Positions 7,269 through 7,934 of a stretch of DNA of 7,934 bases are shown here, in pieces. The notes beneath the pieces were generated by a model. The model was not told the DNA's origin. It was given only the letters and a program-made list of their open reading frames with translations, and made no database searches. This DNA comes from Planctomycetales bacterium (GTDB lineage Bacteria; Planctomycetota; Planctomycetia; Isosphaerales; Isosphaeraceae), in assembly GCA_027451455.1 (NCBI GenBank), contig DAIDJI010000235.1:1-7934 (forward strand), read 5' to 3'. A program made the translations under genes and the position numbers. The number at the start of each line of letters is the position of its first letter. Within the stretch, counting starts at the first letter, position 1.

Positions 7269-7285
7269 CGAACCGAACCGAACCG
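7269..7285. repeat. Short tandem repeat, CGAAC/AACCG unit, three copies
   Basis: The stretch CGAACCGAACCGAACCG repeats a 5-bp unit three times. It is enclosed by the 5-bp inverted repeat CAGCG/CGCTG, so the array sits in the loop of a possible small hairpin. Function unknown. Confidence 0.6.
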
Positions 7286-7355
7286 CTGGACGCCGATTCC
7301 GCGGGTAGGATGACGCCTCTCCTCGCCTTCGAAACGACTTGCCGGTCGTCCGGCC

Positions 7356-7379
7356 GTCCCGGCGATCTGGATCCGGGAC
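7356..7379 (+). promoter_or_regulatory. Hairpin just upstream of the Rpn-like gene's ribosome-binding site
   Basis: GTCCCGG (7356-7362) and CCGGGAC (7373-7379) form a perfect 7-bp GC-rich inverted repeat with a 10-nt loop. It ends 5 nt before AGGAG (7385-7389). It could be an operator or an mRNA hairpin affecting translation initiation. The structure is directly visible; the role is a guess. Confidence 0.35.
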
Positions 7380-7384
7380 CTCAG

Positions 7385-7389
7385 AGGAG
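7385..7389 (+). promoter_or_regulatory. Ribosome-binding site of the Rpn-like gene
   Basis: AGGAG is 9 nt before ATG 7399-7401 and supports that start. Confidence 0.6.
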
Positions 7390-7398
7390 ATCGCGATC

Positions 7399-7934
7399 AT
7401 GCCGCCGCCCGAGACTCAGGATCACGATCAGCGCCTCAAGGTTCTCCTGAAGGAGTTCTTCGAAACCTTTTTCCTCTGCTTCTTCCCGACCTGGGCGGCC
7501 CGGTTTGCGTTCACGGGAATTGACTGGGTGGACAAGGAATTGTTCACGGGTCCGCCCCAGGGCCAGAAACGCTACCTCGACCTGATCGCCCGGCTGAAGC
7601 TCCGGCCCGATGCCCCGCCGCCCCGCGAGGGCGCCACCGACCTGGTGGCGCTTGTTCATGTCGAGGTCGAGTCGCGCGACAGCGTCGCCACCTTCCGGCC
7701 CCGGATGTTCGACTATTACGTCCAGCTACGCCGCGATACCGGCTTGCCGGTGTTGCCGATTGCCTTGCTCCTTCGCGTTGGGCTGGAAGGCATCGGCCGG
7801 GATGTTTATGAAGAGCGCTTCTGGGAACAGTCGATCATCCGGTTTGAGTACGCCTACGTCGGCCTGCCGGCGCTGCCGGCGGAGTCGTACGCGACGGGGG
7901 AGAACCTGCTGGGAGTGGCCCTCAGTGCCCTGAT
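7399..7934 (+). CDS. Rpn/PDDEXK-family putative nuclease (transposase-like), C-terminus outside window
   Basis: The first 178 codons of a frame that leaves the window without a stop. The N-terminus HDQRLKVLLKEFFETFFLCFFP (9-30) and the block FRPRMFDYYVQLRRDTGLPVLPIAL (99-123, typical of the family) match Rpn/YhgA-like proteins of the PD-(D/E)XK superfamily, common in cyanobacteria and planctomycetes. Candidate active-site residues are Asp61 in YLDLIARL and the ExE of HVEVES (Glu89, Glu91), where relatives often show ExQ. Family knowledge: characterised Rpn proteins are DNA endonucleases that promote RecA-independent recombination, and many homologues are annotated as transposases without evidence of transposition. 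Large families of near-identical copies per genome are common. No terminal inverted repeats or target-site duplication can be judged here because the gene is cut. It is transcribed away from the PPC operon and appears functionally unrelated to it. Confidence 0.8.
   Translation, partial: MPPPETQDHDQRLKVLLKEFFETFFLCFFPTWAARFAFTGIDWVDKELFTGPPQGQKRYLDLIARLKLRPDAPPPREGATDLVALVHVEVESRDSVATFRPRMFDYYVQLRRDTGLPVLPIALLLRVGLEGIGRDVYEERFWEQSIIRFEYAYVGLPALPAESYATGENLLGVALSAL

Larger units (their letters stand above)
6810..7398. other. 589-bp non-coding stretch with several short inverted repeats
   Basis: No frame here has convincing coding character. The 43-codon frame from ATG 7128 has GGAGG only 2 nt upstream, and the minus-strand frame 7158-7400 overlaps the next gene's start. 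Inverted repeats are GGTGGG (7056-7061) with CCCACC (7082-7087) followed by T5 at 7092-7096; GCGACC (7213-7218) with GGTCGC (7226-7231); CAGCG (7266-7270) with CGCTG (7284-7288) around tandem AACCG units; and GTCCCGG (7356-7362) with CCGGGAC (7373-7379). Some such hairpins are expected by chance at this GC content. The left end contains the operon's candidate promoter. Confidence 0.5.

Noticed and set aside
7158..7400. Minus-strand frame of 80 codons with a hydrophobic C-terminus (AFLTVILSFI)
   Set aside because: Its only ATG overlaps the start of the Rpn-like gene, it has no ribosome-binding site I can see, and the N-terminal part looks random.
1..7934. CRISPR array, rRNA or insertion sequence with terminal inverted repeats
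   Set aside because: There are no regularly spaced direct repeats, no rRNA-like stretches, and no paired terminal repeats flanking a transposase.

Overview
The window looks like chromosomal DNA from a GC-rich planctomycete, most likely from the Isosphaeraceae or a near relative. The evidence is the family content, not a database search. It holds a DUF1501 protein with an N-terminal twin-arginine motif, a secreted protein fusing a planctomycete-type cytochrome c domain (one CxxCH) to a WD40 propeller, and a large secreted protein with PPC and Ig-like domains. High GC at third codon positions creates many long antisense open frames, which I treat as shadows.

Layout. Positions 1-1419 (minus) carry the N-terminal 473 codons of a TolC-like outer-membrane efflux protein of CzcC/CusC type, which runs off the left edge. 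A 268-bp gap (1420-1687) separates it from a divergent DUF1501 gene (1688-2794, plus). That gene converges on a two-gene minus-strand operon: the PPC-domain protein (4464-6809) is upstream and the cytochrome c/WD40 protein (2959-4422) is 41 bp downstream. The 164-bp convergent gap is almost filled by a 120-bp, full-length imperfect palindrome (2825-2944) that looks like a dispersed intergenic repeat. Upstream of the operon is 589 bp without a convincing gene (6810-7398). It contains a likely TTGACA-type promoter for the operon and several short inverted repeats. The right edge (7399-7934, plus) holds the first 178 codons of an Rpn/PDDEXK-family nuclease-like protein. Both edge genes are open at the window boundary.

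How the genes relate. The PPC and cytochrome/WD40 proteins both have signal peptides and good ribosome-binding sites and are probably co-transcribed, so they should act outside the cytoplasmic membrane. DUF1501, PPC and cytochrome/WD40 proteins commonly occur near each other in planctomycetes, but their joint biochemical role is not established. The TolC-like gene probably belongs to an efflux set continuing to the left, and the Rpn-like gene is probably independent and linked to mobility. The most unusual items are the large palindrome, the compact DUF1501 protein with a weak signal sequence, and the structured non-coding stretch before the Rpn-like gene. I do not see a clear new defence or mobile system.
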